A stretch of DNA of 64,000 nt. It comes from Nannochloris sp. 'desiccata' (lineage: Eukaryota > Chlorophyta > Trebouxiophyceae > Chlorellales > Chlorellaceae). The first letter of the stretch is position 1. The number at the start of each line of letters is the position of its first letter. The translations under genes were made by a program, and so were the position numbers. Location of the stretch: positions 248,001 through 312,000 of the forward strand of contig JAGTXX020000013.1 of assembly GCA_019044685.2 (NCBI GenBank), in the 5' to 3' direction. This document shows positions 63,511-64,000 of this stretch, piece by piece. A model generated the notes under the pieces. It saw only the letters and a program-made list of their open reading frames with translations, was not told the origin of the DNA and made no database searches.

Positions 63511-64000
63511 ATGACCGAGGTAGTTGATCTCACGTTTACAGATAGCGACGATGAGCCAGAGCTCAGACCATCTCAACCTACAGTGCCAACAGCAGGAGCA
63601 GCAGGGTTGCGCACTCCGTTGCGTCGTTTACTCGCTCTCCAACGCCGCAACGGCGGCACTTTTGCTGAACCCGAACCAAACCCTTCTCCTCCTCTTTCCC
63701 CAGAGGAAATAGACCTTCTAGAAAGCCCTGAACTACCTAAACAGTACGTAAACCGAGGAGAACTTTACCAACCAAAACAAAGACAAGTAGGGGTAGAGGA
63801 AGAAAGAAAGAAAAAAGCTCCCTCGGCAGCGGCGGCAGCACAAAATGTAGTAGGACCTTCTCGACCTATTCAATCCAGCTCAAGAAGCCTAGCATACAAT
63901 CCTTCAGAGTACGAGGATGAAGGTGCAGAAGAGAGTTATGAGCCTGAATATCTCCCGCAAAATAGCCCTACCACAGCAGCAGCAACAGCAGCAGCAGCAG
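63511..64000 (+). CDS. N-terminal part of a protein with a SUMO-interacting motif, cut by window edge
   Basis: From the ATG at 63511 the frame stays open for 163 codons to the window end. It begins MTEVVDLTFTDSDDEPE, a classical SUMO-interacting motif (hydrophobic VVDL followed by Ser/Asp/Glu). The rest is disordered, rich in Pro, Glu, Arg and Ala, with an Ala/Thr run at the end (CAG repeat). Such N-termini are common in nuclear DNA-repair, ubiquitin or SUMO pathway proteins; the domains that would identify it lie beyond the edge. Confidence 0.65.
   Translation, partial: MTEVVDLTFTDSDDEPELRPSQPTVPTAGAAGLRTPLRRLLALQRRNGGTFAEPEPNPSPPLSPEEIDLLESPELPKQYVNRGELYQPKQRQVGVEEERKKKAPSAAAAAQNVVGPSRPIQSSSRSLAYNPSEYEDEGAEESYEPEYLPQNSPTTAAATAAAA

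Noticed and set aside
1..64000. CRISPR arrays, bacterial operons, insertion sequences or viral genes
   Set aside because: The spliced, eukaryotic gene content excludes a prokaryotic replicon, and no transposase, integrase, reverse transcriptase or capsid gene was seen.

Overview
The window is nuclear DNA of a photosynthetic eukaryote, most simply a green alga. The genes are short and closely spaced on both strands. Most have zero to four introns, usually of about 60-430 nt, with GTAAGT/GTATGT/GTGAGT donors and pyrimidine-rich TTGCAG acceptors. Plant-lineage signatures include a chloroplast GIY-YIG/CGFS glutaredoxin (GRXS16 type), a Rubisco-LSMT-like SET protein, a MORN-fused PIP5K, a thylakoid ADP/ATP-carrier-like protein, a PLAC8 protein and plastid-targeted membrane proteins. 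Intron models below were made by eye from splice sites, reading phase and family conservation.

Layout. 0-6 kb: a TPR + double-module PRMT (runs off the left edge) and an armadillo-like protein. 6-11.3 kb: two tandem secreted subtilases with C-terminal fucolectin-type lectin domains. 11.4-20.4 kb: housekeeping genes: SLX9-like ribosome biogenesis factor, Rab geranylgeranyltransferase alpha, actin-related protein ARP4 with the spliceosomal/snoRNP protein SNU13 nested antisense inside its fourth intron, an SDR, and a LON-domain protein. 20.4-36.3 kb: a secreted unknown, a multispanning membrane unknown, PLAC8 protein, GRXS16, USP12/46-type deubiquitinase, ribosomal protein eL20, U2AF35, a TraB-domain protein and a secreted GH38-like hydrolase. 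36.7-47.7 kb: a secreted CDP-diacylglycerol-pyrophosphatase-like protein plus a broken copy, a Kelch membrane protein, a ZIP metal transporter, an NmrA-like plastid protein, QCR9, EB1 and the carrier.

47.7-57.2 kb is an accessory island. It holds at least six small secreted-protein genes and several gene-end fragments copied from neighbours. Two unrelated leader types are each reused on different mature domains. Leader A (a conserved signal-peptide exon, an intron, then a short TSxxxRAL segment) is found three times. Leader B heads a 13-repeat DUF285/BspA-like protein and, head to head with it, a lipocalin-like protein. A tRNA-Ser(GCT) sits inside the intron of one leader-A gene. 57.2-64 kb returns to conserved genes: LSMT-like SET protein, a plastid membrane protein, MORN-PIP5K, a thiazoline-hydrolase-like protein, and a SIM-bearing protein cut by the right edge.

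At least eight single-base or small frame breaks were found between about 36.9 and 53.4 kb, most of them in 1-3 base runs. They may be sequencing or assembly errors or real decay, so the affected models (CDH-like, EB1, carrier, leader-A genes 1 and 3, lipocalin) should be read with care.
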